Origin: an uncultured Actinomycetes bacterium
GTDB lineage: Bacteria > Actinomycetota > Actinomycetes > Nanopelagicales > Nanopelagicaceae
Direction of reading: 5' to 3'
Length of the DNA stretch: 5,719 nt
Assembly: GCA_903842855.1 (NCBI GenBank)
Contig: CAIMNT010000074.1
Coordinates: forward strand, 1-5,719
This document shows positions 4,734 to 5,719 of this stretch, one piece after another. The position numbers and the translations under genes are program-made. The notes beneath the pieces are model-generated. The model was not told the DNA's origin. It was given only the letters and a program-made list of their open reading frames with translations, and ran no database searches. Position 1 is the stretch's first letter. Each line of letters begins with the position of its first letter.

Positions 4734-5417
4734 ATGAGCGGTCCTGAGATCCATATTCGCAAAGTTCCCCACTGGCATCGTCCCCACCTTGGGGAGCATC
4801 GCTGGCCCGTCTCCTTCGTAGTCGCCGTTGTAATCCTGCTGCAATACCTCCTACCAAAGACGCTCTCGCTAAAGATCCAACCGGAGATCTGCATCGTTGA
4901 GGCAGTCCTGATGCTTGCCCTCTTCGCCATAAGCCCTGGTCGAATTAATGCTCACCGTAAAAGTACGTGGTGGACCGGTATTGCCTTAACCGGAGTAATG
5001 ACGGCCAGCAACATCGCCTCGGCAGTGCAATTGGTACAGCGTCTTATAGATGGAACCATCAAGAGCCCTACAAGCCTTTTAGCTTTTGGAGGCTCGATCT
5101 GGCTCACGAATATGGTGGTCTTTAGCCTTTGGTACTGGGAATTTGATCGTGGAGGTCCAGGCGCTCGGGCCGAGGCGATAGATCCTTTTCCTGATTTTCT
5201 CTTCCCGCAAATGACTAACGCTGAGTACTCACCCGCCGAATGGACACCCACCTACTTCGACTATCTATTTACCTCGTACACCAATGCGAGTGCATTTAGT
5301 CCAACCGATGTAATGCCTCTGACTCGTTGGGCGAAGATGTTGATGATGGTGCAGAGCGCCACCTCACTTATTACTGTCGGGCTAGTTATAGCCCGAGCAG
5401 TAAATATTCTGCATTAA
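4734..5417 (+). CDS. Unnamed integral membrane protein with channel-like C-terminal segment
   Basis: The 227-residue protein has no name I recognise. A basic cytosolic-looking N-terminus with five histidines (7, 13, 15, 18, 22) precedes hydrophobic segments at roughly 25-46, 50-67, 79-103, 114-136 and 200-224. After the fourth comes a conserved-looking loop, WYWEFDRGGPGARA (133-146) then PDFLFPQM (153-160). The final part, YFDYLFTSYTNASAFSPTDV (174-193) followed by MPLTRWAKMLMMVQ and a last helix ending ARAVNIL, has the layout of a pore helix, filter and inner helix of two-helix ion channels. A normal TVGYGD filter is absent. The DUF1345 family of predicted membrane proteins has a similar C-terminal arrangement and is a candidate relative. 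The start is supported by a ribosome site. The stop (5415-5417) directly abuts the stop of the convergent gene. Transport activity is not shown; the gene and its membrane location are secure. Confidence 0.85.
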   Translation: MSGPEIHIRKVPHWHRPHLGEHRWPVSFVVAVVILLQYLLPKTLSLKIQPEICIVEAVLMLALFAISPGRINAHRKSTWWTGIALTGVMTASNIASAVQLVQRLIDGTIKSPTSLLAFGGSIWLTNMVVFSLWYWEFDRGGPGARAEAIDPFPDFLFPQMTNAEYSPAEWTPTYFDYLFTSYTNASAFSPTDVMPLTRWAKMLMMVQSATSLITVGLVIARAVNILH

Positions 5418-5719
5418 TCAATCAACAGTTACAGTGAAGGCGATCGTCGCTCCGTTGTGATTAAGCGTGACGATAGTTGTTCCCTTTTTGAGAGGTTTTA
5501 ATCCAGGGTTGGTTGTGTAAGTACCCTGATTTCCGCCTGGTGTAAATGAGACGATGGTGGGATCTGCAATTGTTGCACTCCACTTATCTGGATCCGGAAC
5601 CGTAAACACCACAACATTTGTAAGCGGGACGGTCGTGTTAGTAACAACAGTCGGATCGACTAAGATTGGCGAAACGACGGTACTTCCTGGAGCGGTGTAA
5701 CGAGCTACTAGGTGAGAGA
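5418..5719 (-). CDS. C-terminal part of a probable secreted protein (beta-rich domain), truncated by window edge
   Basis: The minus-strand frame stays open from the right edge to a TGA at 5420-5418, giving 99 visible residues. The true start lies outside the window, and the internal GTG at 5612 should not be taken as one. The visible part is rich in Val, Thr, Pro and Asn and almost free of Cys, Met and charged clusters. It shows STVVSPILVDPTVVTNTTVP, then PDPDKWSATIADPTIVSFTP, NPGLKPLKKGTTIVTLNHNG and a final strand AFTVTVD. KGTTIVTL before a last beta strand is common in extracellular Ig-like beta sandwiches, and W followed by a beta hairpin recalls chagasin-like (I42) folds. Neither assignment is firm. 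The N-terminal signal, if any, cannot be seen. It converges with the membrane protein gene with no spacer. Confidence 0.7.
   Translation of the reverse strand, partial: SHLVARYTAPGSTVVSPILVDPTVVTNTTVPLTNVVVFTVPDPDKWSATIADPTIVSFTPGGNQGTYTTNPGLKPLKKGTTIVTLNHNGATIAFTVTVD

Noticed and set aside
4593..4930. Two overlapping minus-strand reading frames of 83 and 93 residues
   Set aside because: They lie antisense to the membrane protein gene, one runs into tRNA-Thr, and their products are low-complexity shadows of that gene.
4952..5251. 99-residue minus-strand reading frame
   Set aside because: Entirely antisense to the membrane protein, whose frame has hydrophobic segments and a ribosome site; no supporting signal.
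1..5719. Mobile element, CRISPR array, phage or defence island
   Set aside because: No transposase, spaced repeats, integrase, att-like duplication at the tRNAs or toxin-antitoxin pair could be seen; the region is conserved core chromosome.

Overview
The window is an ordinary but very compact piece of an actinobacterial chromosome. Gene content and order point to this. The order read leftwards is tRNA-Thr, tRNA-Met, rpmG, two MaoC-type dehydratase subunits (hadA, hadB), murB; a convergent aspartate aminotransferase and a tRNA-Trp follow. It matches the conserved actinobacterial neighbourhood that leads into secE-nusG and the rplK ribosomal cluster. The aminotransferase resembles the high-GC actinobacterial proteins closely, yet base composition is only about balanced, genes overlap or abut, and two convergent gene pairs have no spacer. 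This suggests a streamlined, moderate-GC actinobacterium, such as the small freshwater plankton groups. That placement is inference from style, not proof.

Layout, left to right. At 6-79 (minus) is tRNA-Trp(CCA). After a 142-bp divergent spacer, aspC (222-1442, plus) converges on and overlaps the end of murB (1439-2458, minus). Upstream of murB on the same strand come a glycosyltransferase-like protein with a cysteinyl-tRNA-synthetase-like N-terminus (2468-3370), hadB (3367-3768), hadA (3765-4148) and rpmG (4152-4322, a 56-residue gene for L33). A 144-bp leader with a long inverted repeat separates rpmG from tRNA-Met(CAT) (4467-4543) and tRNA-Thr(GGT) (4558-4630). Past a divergent promoter region, an unnamed membrane protein (4734-5417, plus) ends exactly against the stop codon of a secreted-looking protein (5418-5719, minus) that runs off the right edge.

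The five genes rpmG-hadA-hadB-GT-murB look like one transcription unit. Gaps are 3, -4, -4 and 9 bp, and only rpmG has a clear Shine-Dalgarno sequence. The unit joins translation (L33), the dehydration step of fatty-acid elongation (HadAB) and peptidoglycan precursor synthesis (MurB). The glycosyltransferase-like gene in the middle is the least understood member. I found no mobile element, CRISPR array, phage gene, defence system or evident new multi-gene system. The most interesting items are the CysRS-like/glycosyltransferase fusion, the channel-like membrane protein with a degenerate filter, and the inverted repeat after tRNA-Met.
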